The position numbers were made by a program, and so were the translations under genes. Shown here one piece after another: positions 51,665 to 60,386 of a stretch of 64,000 nt of DNA. Below the pieces are notes generated by a model. That model worked only from the letters and a program-made list of their open reading frames with translations, ran no database searches and was not told where the DNA came from. Numbering within the stretch: the first letter of the stretch is position 1; every line of letters begins with the position of its first letter. The stretch is from Palsa-892 sp035295845 (GTDB lineage Bacteria; Pseudomonadota; Alphaproteobacteria; Rhizobiales; Xanthobacteraceae): positions 409,487 to 473,486 of the forward strand of contig DATGIF010000019.1 of the NCBI GenBank assembly GCA_035295845.1. Direction: 5' to 3'.

Positions 51665-52159
51665 CTAATAGGCAAGCAGGGCGCCGATATTCATCGCGGG
51701 CTTGGCGATCATCAGCCAGATGATGGCGAGCACCGCGCCAAAAGCCGGAAAGCCAAAGGCAAACCAAAGCCGGAACAAGCGGTGATATTCAGGCGGCAGC
51801 GCGCGCCCTTTCCGCGCCGCTGCTTCCGCGAGATTCCGCATTTTGATCTGCATGAATATGACCGGAATCCAGAGGGCGCCGGTGAATAGATAAAGCAGCA
51901 TGGAAAGCGCAATCCAAGTTTCACGGAGCGAAAACCCGAGTTCGCGGGCGAGCAGAATGCCCGTCACCGGTTGCGCCACGACCGCGGTCGCCGTGAACAG
52001 GAAATCGGCGACCACCACGATGCGCGCGACGGCGGTAACGATTTCAGCCCTTCCCGTCCGATGGGCCAACAGCAGAAAGAAGGCGATGCCCGCGCCGGTG
52101 CCGAGAAGCACCGCGGTTCCGATCACGTGCAAAAATTTCAGGACAAGATAATAGCTCAT
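51665..52159 (-). CDS. DUF2269 family integral membrane protein
   Basis: The 164-residue protein has four transmembrane helices with the DUF2269 pattern: YYLVLKFLHVIGTAVLLGTG, VVADFLFTATAVVAQPVTGI, WIALSMLLYLFTGALWIPV and WFAFGFPAFGAVLAIIWLM. Histidine in the first helix (LKFLHVIG) and conserved Pro/Gln positions are present. Members often accompany DoxX-type oxidoreductases, as here: its start overlaps the stop of the SDR-DoxX gene (ATGA, 52156-52159). Confidence 0.85.
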   Translation of the reverse strand: MSYYLVLKFLHVIGTAVLLGTGAGIAFFLLLAHRTGRAEIVTAVARIVVVADFLFTATAVVAQPVTGILLARELGFSLRETWIALSMLLYLFTGALWIPVIFMQIKMRNLAEAAARKGRALPPEYHRLFRLWFAFGFPAFGAVLAIIWLMIAKPAMNIGALLAY

Positions 52160-53451
52160 CGATCATCAAGGATCGCGAGCGCCACGATCGTGAGCACGAT
52201 GAGTGGAAACATCTTGACGAGCGGACCAAGCGGATCGAGCCAGAGACCGATCCGCATCAGTCCGCCTACTGCGATATAGGCGGCGGCGACCGGCAGGCTC
52301 GCGAGCAAGGCCGCCCGTGCGGTGGCATGGATGGCGATGCCGATTCCAAGACCAAGTTGAATGAGGCCCGAGGCAATCGCCGCAAGTTCGGACCAGCCTT
52401 CGAATCCGATCTCGAAGGAAAGATCGGCGACGGCCAGGCGCGCCGGTCCGAGTCCGATCACGCCGCTCATGATCCAGAACAATGACAGAACCGCGATAAC
52501 GAGCGGCTTCAAGAGATAGAGACGCGCGAACCAGCGGTCCTGCACCGAGGCGGGCTCAAGCGCGAGTGTCGTATCCAACCGCGTCGGCGTGATCCCGGTG
52601 ATGCGCGTCCATTCGGCGGGATCACGCGCGAGCGAGCGCGAGAGCTGCTTGAGCGCGGTGGTGCGCAAGGGCGACCGCCAGCCGAGCAGGCTCACCGCGT
52701 CGCCGAGTTTGGAGAAAAGCGTCGCGGCGATCATCGGCAGGCGAATGAGTCTCGCCGCCGGCAGGCCGAGCCAGCTGCGGTAACTCGCGACGATCTGCGC
52801 GAGCGTCATCCGTTGCGGCCCGGCGATTTCGATGGTGCGGCGAACGGGCGCATCAGGCCGCAGGAAGAAACTCACGGCGGCGGCGAGTTCGTTGACCTGT
52901 ACGGGCTGGAAGGTCGCGCTTTCGCGCGCGAGCGGCAGCACAAAGGGAATGGCGGCGAGAGCCCGGACAAGCGCCATGCCGCCATAAACCGAACGCCCGG
53001 CCACGAGCGAAGGCCGCAAAATCACCCATTCGAGATCCTGGCTCTTCAATGCTTCTTCGGCGGCATGCTTGGTGCGCGCAAATCGCGTAGCTTCGTCGGG
53101 GCCGACGCCTACCGCCGAGATCAGGATCGCGCGCCGCACGCCGGCCAGCGCGCAAGCCGCAAACAAGGCGTTCGCGCCTTCGACATGAACCTTCTGCGTG
53201 GAATCGGCCGGCGCGTCCTGCAAAACGCCGGCGCAGTTCACTACCGCATCGATGCCGGCGAGATTCGCCTGCCATTTTTCGGGCTTGCGGGTGCGCGAAA
53301 GGTCAATCTTGATCCAGCGCAAATCAGGGCGGCGCTCGCGTGCGGATCGAATGCGGCGACCCGCGCCCACCACCTCGTGGCCATCGGCGACAAGGCGCGC
53401 AACCACGGCCGAGCCGATGAATCCATAAGCACCGATGACGAGAACCCGCAT
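52156..53451 (-). CDS. NAD(P)-binding SDR/epimerase fused to a DoxX-like membrane domain
   Basis: The 431-residue fusion has an N-terminal Rossmann domain (residues 1-300) with the nucleotide motif VLVIGAYGFIGSAVVARLVA, VVNCAGVLQDAP, LISAVGVGPDEATRFARTKH, WVILRPSLVAGRSVYGGMAL, and a C-terminal DoxX-like part (about 310-431) with four hydrophobic segments, including LLKPLVIAVLSLFWIMSGVI and ALLASLPVAAAYIAVGGLM. The architecture is known in proteobacteria; the substrate is not. The gene is coupled to the DUF2269 gene by an ATGA overlap, so the two products probably act together in the inner membrane. Confidence 0.87.
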   Translation of the reverse strand: MRVLVIGAYGFIGSAVVARLVADGHEVVGAGRRIRSARERRPDLRWIKIDLSRTRKPEKWQANLAGIDAVVNCAGVLQDAPADSTQKVHVEGANALFAACALAGVRRAILISAVGVGPDEATRFARTKHAAEEALKSQDLEWVILRPSLVAGRSVYGGMALVRALAAIPFVLPLARESATFQPVQVNELAAAVSFFLRPDAPVRRTIEIAGPQRMTLAQIVASYRSWLGLPAARLIRLPMIAATLFSKLGDAVSLLGWRSPLRTTALKQLSRSLARDPAEWTRITGITPTRLDTTLALEPASVQDRWFARLYLLKPLVIAVLSLFWIMSGVIGLGPARLAVADLSFEIGFEGWSELAAIASGLIQLGLGIGIAIHATARAALLASLPVAAAYIAVGGLMRIGLWLDPLGPLVKMFPLIVLTIVALAILDDR

Positions 53452-53635
53452 GACGCGGCGGACTTTAGCCTATGGCGGCGGCGGGCAAGAAAAAATCTTA
53501 CCGCAGGGCGGAGCGCTACCGCTCGGTCCGTTCGCGCGCTTCTGTGAAAGCGGCCGCCATGATAAATTAAGCGCGCATTTCGTGCGGAAAATCAGCTGCA
53601 GTCGGACATCATCGCGGCAACCGCGGGAGGAAGGC

Positions 53636-54853
53636 ATGAACAAACGCACCTCACTTTTAATGTTGTTGCTGGCAAGCGTGACGCTCTGCGCAGCGCCCGC
53701 CGCCGCCCAAAAGAAATACGACGTCGGCGCCAGCGATACCGAAATCAAGATCGGCAACATCATGCCGTATAGCGGGCCGCTCTCGGCCTACGCCACCATC
53801 GGCAAAACGCAGGCCGCCTATTTCAACAAGATCAACGCCGAAGGCGGGATCAACGGCCGCAAGATCAATTTCATTTCCTACGACGACGGCTTCAGCCCGC
53901 CGAAAACGGTCGAGCAGGCGCGCAAGCTCGTCGAAAGCGACGAGGTGCTGTTCATCTTCCAAAGTCTCGGCACGCCGACAAATCTCGCGATCGAGAAATA
54001 TCTGAACCAGAATAAGGTGCCGCAGCTCTTCGTCGCCACCGGCGCGACCAAGTTTGGCGACGTCAAGAACTTCCCGTGGACTATGGGCTGGCAGCCCACC
54101 TACCAGATCGAAGGGCACATCTACGCGCGTTACCTTCTGCAAAACCACCCGGACGGAAAGATTGCGATCCTCTATCAGAACGACGATTCTGGTCGGGACT
54201 ACATCAAGGGCCTGAAGGACGGCCTGCAAGGAAAGATGCAGATCGTCGCCGAGGCTCCGTATGAGCCCGCGGACCCGACGGTCGATTCCCAGATCGTCAA
54301 CCTCAAGGCGTCCGGCGCCGACGTTTTCTTCATCGAGGCATCGCCAAAATTTGCGGCGCAAGCGATCAAAAAAGCGGCGGAACTCGGCTGGCAGCCGGTG
54401 CGGCTGCTGGCCAGCATTTCGGCCTCCGTCGGTTCCGTGCTGAAGCCCGCGGGGCTCGAGAACTCCAAGGGCATTCTGTCCAGCGGATATCTGAAAGATC
54501 CCACCGATCCCACCTGGAAAAACGATCCGGCGGTGAAGGAATGGGCCGCGTTCATGGACAAGTATTATCCCGAGGGCGACAAGACGACGACCTTCACCGT
54601 TTACGGCTACCTAACGGCCCAAACGCTGGTCCAAGTCTTGAAGCAGTGCGGCGACAATCTCACGCGTGAAAACATCATGAAGCAGGCGGCGAACCTCAAG
54701 GACCTGGAACTCGGGATGCTGTTACCGGGAATCAAGATCAACACCGGTCCCGACGACTACTATCCGATCAAGCAGATGCAGATGTCGCGCTTCAACGGCG
54801 AGTATGGAGAGCTATTCGGCCCCGTCATCGCCGGCGAAGTGAGCGGCATGTGA
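53636..54853 (+). CDS. Branched-chain amino-acid-type ABC transporter substrate-binding protein
   Basis: The 405-residue periplasmic binding protein (type 1 fold, LivK/AmiC group) starts at ATG 53636 after GGGAGGAAGG. It has a signal peptide (NKRTSLLMLLLASVTLCAAP ... AAAQ), then ASDTEIKIGNIMPYSGPLSA, NAEGGINGRKINFISYDDGF, PKTVEQARKLVESDEVLFIF and FVATGATKFGDVKNFPWTMG. No permease or ATPase genes accompany it. Rhizobial genomes carry many such orphan binding proteins; the ligand could be an amino acid, an aromatic acid or another small acid. Confidence 0.92.
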   Translation: MNKRTSLLMLLLASVTLCAAPAAAQKKYDVGASDTEIKIGNIMPYSGPLSAYATIGKTQAAYFNKINAEGGINGRKINFISYDDGFSPPKTVEQARKLVESDEVLFIFQSLGTPTNLAIEKYLNQNKVPQLFVATGATKFGDVKNFPWTMGWQPTYQIEGHIYARYLLQNHPDGKIAILYQNDDSGRDYIKGLKDGLQGKMQIVAEAPYEPADPTVDSQIVNLKASGADVFFIEASPKFAAQAIKKAAELGWQPVRLLASISASVGSVLKPAGLENSKGILSSGYLKDPTDPTWKNDPAVKEWAAFMDKYYPEGDKTTTFTVYGYLTAQTLVQVLKQCGDNLTRENIMKQAANLKDLELGMLLPGIKINTGPDDYYPIKQMQMSRFNGEYGELFGPVIAGEVSGM

Positions 54854-54868
54854 CGATCAAATGGATGG

Positions 54869-55174
54869 CTATTGCGGACACCGCATCTTGGTTCGGTCCC
54901 ACTTGATATTGTCGAGCACGATACCCTGAAGGCAGATGCTGAGTTTCTGCGTGACAGTGCCGGTCAGGATGATCGCAACGTCCTTGGGCACGGGCTTCGG
55001 ATTGGCGCCGGTGATGTTGTAGACGGTGCCGTCCTTGTCCTTGATCATCAGGCAGCCGAGCTCCACACCCGGATAGGGGCAAGCGGTGATGGTGACCTTC
55101 TTGCCTTCCGCGGCAGCGGAACTTGCAAGCGCGCAGACGAAAAAGACCGCCAATGAGACCGAAACGACTTTCAT
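54869..55174 (-). CDS. Small secreted protein, unknown family
   Basis: The 101-residue protein has a signal peptide (KVVSVSLAVFFVCALASSAA) and a short beta-rich domain with four cysteines (TACPYPGVELGCLMIKD, SICLQGIVLDN, MRCPQ). I cannot name the family. ATG 55174 fits. It is convergent with the binding-protein gene and 38 nt downstream of ssb on the same strand, so it may be cotranscribed with ssb, although its function looks unrelated. Confidence 0.7.
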   Translation of the reverse strand: MKVVSVSLAVFFVCALASSAAAEGKKVTITACPYPGVELGCLMIKDKDGTVYNITGANPKPVPKDVAIILTGTVTQKLSICLQGIVLDNIKWDRTKMRCPQ

Positions 55175-55212
55175 GGTGATTTCCCTCTCCGGTTGCAGGT
55201 CGGATGCAAGGC

Positions 55213-55695
55213 TCAGAACGGGATTTCGTCGTCCATATCACCGCGCTTGCCGCCAGCGCCGGCGGCCGCCGGCCGGCGTTCGCGCATGGGCCCGGAGGAG
55301 CCGAATTCGCCGCCTGAGTCTTCGAGCGCGCCGCCCCCTCCGCCGCGGCTGTCGAGCATGGTCAACTGCGAATTGAAGCCTTGCAGCACCACCTCGGTCG
55401 AGTAGCGGTCCTGGCCTTCCTTGTCCTGCCATTTGCGCGTCTGCAATTGGCCTTCGAGATAAACCTTCGCGCCTTTTTTCAAATATTGCTCGGCGATCCG
55501 GCAAAGGCCTTCATTGAAGATCACCACGCGGTGCCATTCGGTCTTTTCGCGGCGCTCGCCGGTGGCCTTGTCCTTCCAGGACTCGGAGGTCGCGACGCGC
55601 AAATTTGCCACCGGCCGGCCGTCGCCGGTGCGGCGAATTTCGGGGTCGGCGCCGAGATTGCCGACCAAAATCACCTTGTTGACGCTACCCGCCAT
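55213..55695 (-). CDS. ssb: Single-stranded DNA-binding protein
   Basis: The 160-residue SSB protects single-stranded DNA in replication and repair. ATG 55695 follows GGAGGCGGTG and gives the family start AGSVNKVILVGNLGADPEIR; the track open upstream is not used. OB-fold motifs: RVATSESWKDKATGERREKT, EWHRVVIFNEGLCRIAEQYL and KVYLEGQLQTRKWQDKEGQD. A glycine-rich linker leads to the conserved acidic tip DMDDEIPF that binds partner proteins. An SOS box sits 139 nt upstream, so damage induction is likely. Confidence 0.97.
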   Translation of the reverse strand: MAGSVNKVILVGNLGADPEIRRTGDGRPVANLRVATSESWKDKATGERREKTEWHRVVIFNEGLCRIAEQYLKKGAKVYLEGQLQTRKWQDKEGQDRYSTEVVLQGFNSQLTMLDSRGGGGGALEDSGGEFGSSGPMRERRPAAAGAGGKRGDMDDEIPF

Positions 55696-55834
55696 CACCG
55701 CCTCCGTTGTTCGCCCTTGCAACCAGCTCGCGTGCTTTCCGTTTCACCCTAACCGTCCGCGCCGCCAGCGCCCCTGGCGTTAAGAACTTTTCCACAAGGG
55801 GTTCAGAAAGGTACCGGAATATACATTTTCCCAT

Positions 55835-55849
55835 GTTCATGGTATGTTC
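55835..55849. promoter_or_regulatory. SOS box (LexA site) of the alphaproteobacterial type
   Basis: GTTC-ATGGTAT-GTTC is an exact match to the direct-repeat LexA consensus of alphaproteobacteria, GTTC-N7-GTTC. It lies 140 bp upstream of the ssb start. In related genomes such a site often serves uvrA and ssb together; uvrA is not adjacent here. Confidence 0.75.
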
Positions 55850-56108
55850 TAGCCCGTCTGAACGCAACGGACAAGCGGGTTTGTACAAAACTTACTTGCA
55901 AATTGCGGGACCGGATTAAGCCTCGCGGCCAGCCCGATGTTCTATCAACGTTCTTAGGACTTTGAGTGCCCTGTTATTAACTTTTTCGGCCGCGCTCCGG
56001 CATTTAGCACGCTGATCCCGCTTCATAATCCATGTCACAAACACTCGCGGCGAGCCGATTTGGCGCCGCCCGCGATCACGCGCTAGATGGCGCCATCGAG
56101 TGAGCGTC
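55850..56108. other. Gap between the ssb control region and the first TPR-methyltransferase
   Basis: About 260 bp with no confident gene; the whole gene-free gap runs 55696-56108 and includes the SOS box. A 36-codon minus-strand frame (55916-56026, starting MKRDQRAKCRSAAEKVNNRA) has a basic, helix-like sequence. It may be the decayed end of a small conserved gene, but it lacks a ribosome binding site. The promoter of the plus-strand gene should lie here. Confidence 0.35.
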
Positions 56109-57872
56109 ATGGCCCCGAAATCGAGCGCAGCAGAACAACCTTCTTCCGCTTCCGAACTTTTTGCGAAGGCCGCACAACAATATCAATCGGGGCAGTTGCG
56201 CCTGGCCGAGCAAAATTTTCTCGCGGTACTTGCAGCCAATCCCGGTTTCGCCGACGCCGAGTATGGTCTCGCACTCACGCTGGTCGCACAGGACAAGGCG
56301 ATCGAGGCGCTCGGCCACTTCCAGCGCGCGCTCGCACTGCGGCCCAATTTCGCTGAAGCCTTCAACAATCTGGCGCAGACCTTGTTCGCACTCGCCGAAC
56401 GCGGCCATGCGGCGGAGGTCATCAAACGCAATCCGGCCATCCGCCGGCTCGCGGCAGAGGCAAAAAAGACCTGGCCCCGCCGCCTGCCCGCCGCTGAACT
56501 GTTCGCCGAGGGAGGCATTGCCGAGGCGGCAAAGGATTCCTTTCTTCTTTTTTTCCTCGGATCGTCGCGGCTACGCGATGCGGAGATCGAGCAATTTCTC
56601 ACCGGCGTACGCGCGGCGATCCTGCAGCGCGCGGCCGAAGCACCCGATGAGGTGCCCCCTCCGCCGATCCTCGCGCTTTATTGCGCGCTCGCGCGCCAAT
56701 GCTTCATCAACGAATATGTTTTTTCACAAACCGCGGACGAAAAGGAACTTGTAGCTAGCCTGCGCGAGCGGACCGCACAGACGCTTGCGGCCGGCGGGGC
56801 CGCGCCCGTTCATCTTCTCGCGGCGCTTGCCGCCTATGTTCCACTGAACAATCTGCCCGCCGCCGAAACACTTTTGCAGAAACCGTGGCCGCCGATCTTT
56901 CAGGCGCTTCTGATCCAGCAGGTGCAGGAGCCGCTGATCGAGCGGCAATTGCGCGAAGAGATGCCGCGTCTCACTGAAATCGACGACGCGGTTTCACTCA
57001 AGGTGCGGGCGCAATACGAGGAAAACCCCTATCCGCGCTGGGTGATCGCCTCCTCGCCTTCGAAAAAGATGAAGATCGACGACTATCTGCGCGCGAAATT
57101 TCCCCATGCCGCCTTCAAGCCGCTGGGCAAGACCCAGGCCTTCGATCTTCTGGTCGCGGGCTGCGGCACCGGCATGCTGGTCGCCGGCATGGCGCAGCTC
57201 CTGCAAGGCGCCCGGGTGCTCGCGGTCGATCTCAGCCTTGCGAGCCTCGGCTACGCCAAACGCATGTGCGGCATGCTGGGCCTTTCCAATATCGAATTCG
57301 CCCAGGCCGATATCATCAAGCTTCCGGCGATTGGCCGGACGTTCGACGCGATCAGCACCACCGGCGTGTTGCATCATATGGCGGATCCGATCGCCGCCTG
57401 GCGCGGGCTCGTGTCGATGCTGCGGCCGGGCGGATTCATGCATGTCGGCCTCTACAGCGAGACCGCACGCCAGGAGGTTTCGAATGCGTGGAGATTCATC
57501 GCCGAGGGCGGCTACGGCAAGAGCGCCGACGAGATCCGCCGCTGCCGCGAGGATATTTTTGCGCTCCCCGAAGGCGCGCCGATCCGGCAGGCGACCTTGT
57601 CGCCGGATTTCTACAGCCTCAGCGATTGCCGCGACCTTCTGTTCCACGAGCACGAGCTCAGACTGACACTGCCGCAGATCAAGGCGTTCCTTGCCGAGAA
57701 CGATCTTGCCTTCATCGGCTGGGACAGCGACGAAAGTTTCCTTGCGAAATACGGCGAGGCATATCCGAACGACAAGGCCAAGATCAACCTTGATCAGTGG
57801 CATGTCTTTGAACAGAAATATCCCTTCGTCTTCGCCCACATGTACAAATTCTGGGTGCAGAAGCGCGCTTAG
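56109..57872 (+). CDS. TPR-containing class I SAM-dependent methyltransferase, copy 1
   Basis: The protein has about 587 residues. It starts at ATG 56109 (GTG 56100 is possible; neither has a strong ribosome binding site). TPR-like helices occupy about residues 12-100 (ELFAKAAQQYQSGQLRLAEQ, AIEALGHFQRALALRPNFAE), then a linker with ARQCFINEYVFSQTADEKEL and the motif QYEENPYPRWV near 301-311. The Rossmann methyltransferase follows, with motif I LLVAGCGTGMLVAGMAQ near 346 and TTGVLHHMADPIAAWRGL near 418. Family members of this layout are known in Rhizobiales but the methyl acceptor is not. It is colinear with the second copy at 61.5 kb. Confidence 0.85.
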   Translation: MAPKSSAAEQPSSASELFAKAAQQYQSGQLRLAEQNFLAVLAANPGFADAEYGLALTLVAQDKAIEALGHFQRALALRPNFAEAFNNLAQTLFALAERGHAAEVIKRNPAIRRLAAEAKKTWPRRLPAAELFAEGGIAEAAKDSFLLFFLGSSRLRDAEIEQFLTGVRAAILQRAAEAPDEVPPPPILALYCALARQCFINEYVFSQTADEKELVASLRERTAQTLAAGGAAPVHLLAALAAYVPLNNLPAAETLLQKPWPPIFQALLIQQVQEPLIERQLREEMPRLTEIDDAVSLKVRAQYEENPYPRWVIASSPSKKMKIDDYLRAKFPHAAFKPLGKTQAFDLLVAGCGTGMLVAGMAQLLQGARVLAVDLSLASLGYAKRMCGMLGLSNIEFAQADIIKLPAIGRTFDAISTTGVLHHMADPIAAWRGLVSMLRPGGFMHVGLYSETARQEVSNAWRFIAEGGYGKSADEIRRCREDIFALPEGAPIRQATLSPDFYSLSDCRDLLFHEHELRLTLPQIKAFLAENDLAFIGWDSDESFLAKYGEAYPNDKAKINLDQWHVFEQKYPFVFAHMYKFWVQKRA

Positions 57873-57878
57873 AAAATC

Positions 57879-59737
57879 TCAAGACGCGATTTTCATTTTC
57901 GAAAGCGGCAGCGCCTGCTTGATTTTAGCGTAGCCCTTCCACGGATCTCCGGCGCGCGCGAGCCGGGCGCCATCCTTCACGCTCGCGGGATGCGCATCGG
58001 AAAGCCGCCCGACCGCGCTCCACGCCAGCGGCAGCGCGACATAGGCGCCTTTGCGCGCGCGCGTCGAATAGGGCGTAATCGCGGTCGAGCCGCGCTGGTT
58101 GCGCATGAAATCGATATAGATTTTGCCGTGGCGCTTCGCCTTCGACATGTTGGCGACGTAGCGTTCGGGACTGTCCGCGGCCATGTTGCGTGCCATCGCT
58201 TCCGCAAAAGCGCGGTGGTCGTCCCAAGAATGCCCCCGCGCAAGCGGCACCACGACGTGGATGCCTTTGCCGCCGGTCGCCATCGGGAATGACTCGAGGC
58301 CGAGCTTTTGCAGGCGGTCGCGCAATTCGCGCGCGCCTTCTCTCACCTTGGCGAAGGCGACGCCCTCGCCCGGATCGAGATCGAACACGAGCCGGTCGGG
58401 CTGTTCGAGCTTATCGATGTGACAGCCCCAGATGTGAAGTTCCAGAATGTCCATCTGCACCGCCGCGACGAGGCCCGCGGCATCATCGATGTAAAGATAA
58501 TCGGCGGTGCCGGACTTTTCCTTGATGCGCACCTTCCTGAAGAGATCGGGCCAGCCGGGATTGGCGTGTTTCTGAAAGAAGCATTTCTGTCCGCTCCCCC
58601 CGGGGCAGCGCACAAGGGCGAGCGGGCGGTCGACGATATGCGGCAGCATCAGGTCCGCGACCTTGAGATAGTACTCCGCAAGCGCGCGCTTGCTGACGCC
58701 TTCATCCGGAAACAGCGCGCGATCGGGGTGCGTGAGGTGGACGCCTTCGATCTCGTCGCTTTCGGTGCGCGCCTTCGCGGCTTTCGCTTTGGGCATGGGT
58801 CTCTCCCGAATAATTTCACCCGCCGGCTTATCGCCGCGCAATCCCTTGAAGGCGCCCTGGCGGACCAGGCCATCGCGCGTCCAGCCGCGAAATGCGATCT
58901 CCGCCACCAGTGTAGGATCGAGGAAACGCGCGTCGCGGGCAATCGCCGGCGGAATATCGGCAACCGGCGCAGTCTTGCGTGCGCGCTTCTTGAACGCGGC
59001 GGAGAGGTTGTCGAGCCGCTCGCCGGTGTAGCCGGTGCCGACACGGCCGGCATAGCGCAACGCCCCCTTGTCGTGCACGGCAAGCAAGATCGATTTGAAC
59101 GGCCGCCCCGTCTTTTTCGACGGCCGCCAGCCTATAATGACAAATTCCTGCTCCAGCGCGCATTTGGTTTTCAGCCAGCTTTTCGTGCGGCCGGAAACAT
59201 ACGGATCGTCCAGCCGCTTGGAAACAATGCCTTCGAGCTTTAGTTCACAAGCCCGTGCAAAAACCCGCTCGCCTTTGCCCTCAATATGATCGGAATAAGA
59301 AAGCGGGCTTTTGACGCCCGCGAGCAATGCTTTCAGCTTTTGCTTGCGTTCACTGAGCGGCAGCTTGCGCAAATCTTCGCCGTCGAGATGGAGAAGATCG
59401 AAAACATAGAAACCGAAATTGGTGCGGCCTTCTGACAGCGCATCTTGTAACGCGCCGAAGTCGGTATGGCCTTCCTTGTCGGCCACGGCGATTTCGCCGT
59501 CGAGCACGGCGGAATCGCAAGGCAGGCGCGAGAGCGGCCCGACCAGCGGCTGAAACCGGTCGGTCCAGTCGAGCCCGTTGCGGGTACGGATTACGGCGCG
59601 GCCGCCCGCCAGCGAAACGATCGCGCGATAGCCGTCGTATTTTATCTCGTGGAGCCAGCCCTCGCCGGGCGGGATCTCATCGACGAGGGTCGCAAGCTGC
59701 GGAACGATGAAGGGCGGGAGCCGGCCGGTCTTTTTTT
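57879..59737 (-). pseudogene. ligD: ligD, ligase-polymerase part in the second frame
   Basis: This frame encodes the ligase and polymerase domains of DNA ligase D. The catalytic lysine motif KYDGYR lies at 59625-59642, upstream of the first ATG at 59507, so the ligase is complete only if this frame is joined to the PE frame. Seen downstream: VLDGEIAVAD, KLEGIVSKRLDDPYVSGRTK, WRPSKKTGRPFKSILLAVHD, then the polymerase domain with VHLTHPDRALFPDEGVSKRA, the metal-binding pair in LVFDLDPGEGVAF, and TGGKGIHVVVPLARGHSWDD. It ends at 57879. Joined with the upstream part, the length (about 830 residues) and domain order PE-ligase-polymerase are normal for LigD. Confidence 0.85.
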
Positions 59738-60379
59738 TTGAGCCTTCGGTTTTGAAGCGTCTTCCTGCGATGCCCTGGCGCGATTGGAGTGCCAGACCTT
59801 GCTGCCCTCGGCGATCTCCTGCATGTCCCGTCCGCTTTTCACGCTTCTGGTTTCGCGCTCGACCACGGGCCTGCCGCCTGATCTTGCGGCCGCATCCTTC
59901 TCCTTAATCAGGAGCCAATTGTCGTGATGACCGCAGATCTTGCCGTTACCGCGTAGACGCACAAGCGCCCAGTTGCCGGTGAGCCGCTTGCCGTGCAACG
60001 TGAAGCCGAGCTTCCCTTTCTCCATGGCTTCATCGACATCGCTGTGCGGCTCCCAGGTGCCGCGGTCCCACAGCATCACGGTGCCGCCGCCATACTCGCC
60101 TTTGGGAATCGTGCCTTCGAAGCCGCCGTATTCGATCGGATGGTCTTCGACATGCACCGCTAGCCGTTTATCGCCGAGTTTTTCGCTGGGGCCCTTGGGG
60201 ACGGCCCAGCTCATCAGCGCGCCGTTCCATTCGAGGCGGAAATCGTAATGCAGCCTTCGGGCCGCATGTTTCTGAATGAGATAGGAAAGCCTCTTGCCTG
60301 ACTTTTGCCGTTTGCCCGCGGGCTCCGCGGTGCGGGTGAAATCCCGCTTGGCGCGATAAGCCTTCAGGCGATCGAGCAT
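59642..60379 (-). CDS. ligD: ligD, 3'-phosphoesterase part, frame-shifted from the ligase part
   Basis: The 245-residue frame starts ATG 60379, 7 nt after the Ku stop. It encodes the PE domain that trims 3' ends: SYLIQKHAARRLHYDFRLEW, SWAVPKGPSEKLGDKRLAVH, VEDHPIEYGGFEGTIPKGEY, GGGTVMLWDRGTWEPHSD and FTLHGKRLTGNWALVRLRGN. After linker KPKAQKK it enters a run of nine A (complement of T at 59731-59739) and continues out of frame to TAA at 59642. A single extra A, or a -1 shift on the A run, restores the frame into KTGRLPPFIVPQL and the ligase domain. Whether this is real slippage, a mutation or a sequencing error cannot be told from the DNA alone. Confidence 0.88.
   Translation of the reverse strand: MLDRLKAYRAKRDFTRTAEPAGKRQKSGKRLSYLIQKHAARRLHYDFRLEWNGALMSWAVPKGPSEKLGDKRLAVHVEDHPIEYGGFEGTIPKGEYGGGTVMLWDRGTWEPHSDVDEAMEKGKLGFTLHGKRLTGNWALVRLRGNGKICGHHDNWLLIKEKDAAARSGGRPVVERETRSVKSGRDMQEIAEGSKVWHSNRARASQEDASKPKAQKKRPAGSRPSSFRSLRPSSMRSRPARAGSTR
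59731..59739. other. Homopolymer slip site in ligD (nine T on the plus strand)
   Basis: The run of nine A in the ligD mRNA lies exactly between the PE frame and the ligase frame. It contains the -1 slippery pattern A-AAA-AAG, as in E. coli dnaX, and is long enough for RNA-polymerase slippage. The shift needed is +1 nucleotide (ten A) or a -1 ribosomal slip. Confidence 0.8.
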
Positions 60380-60386
60380 GGCCTTC

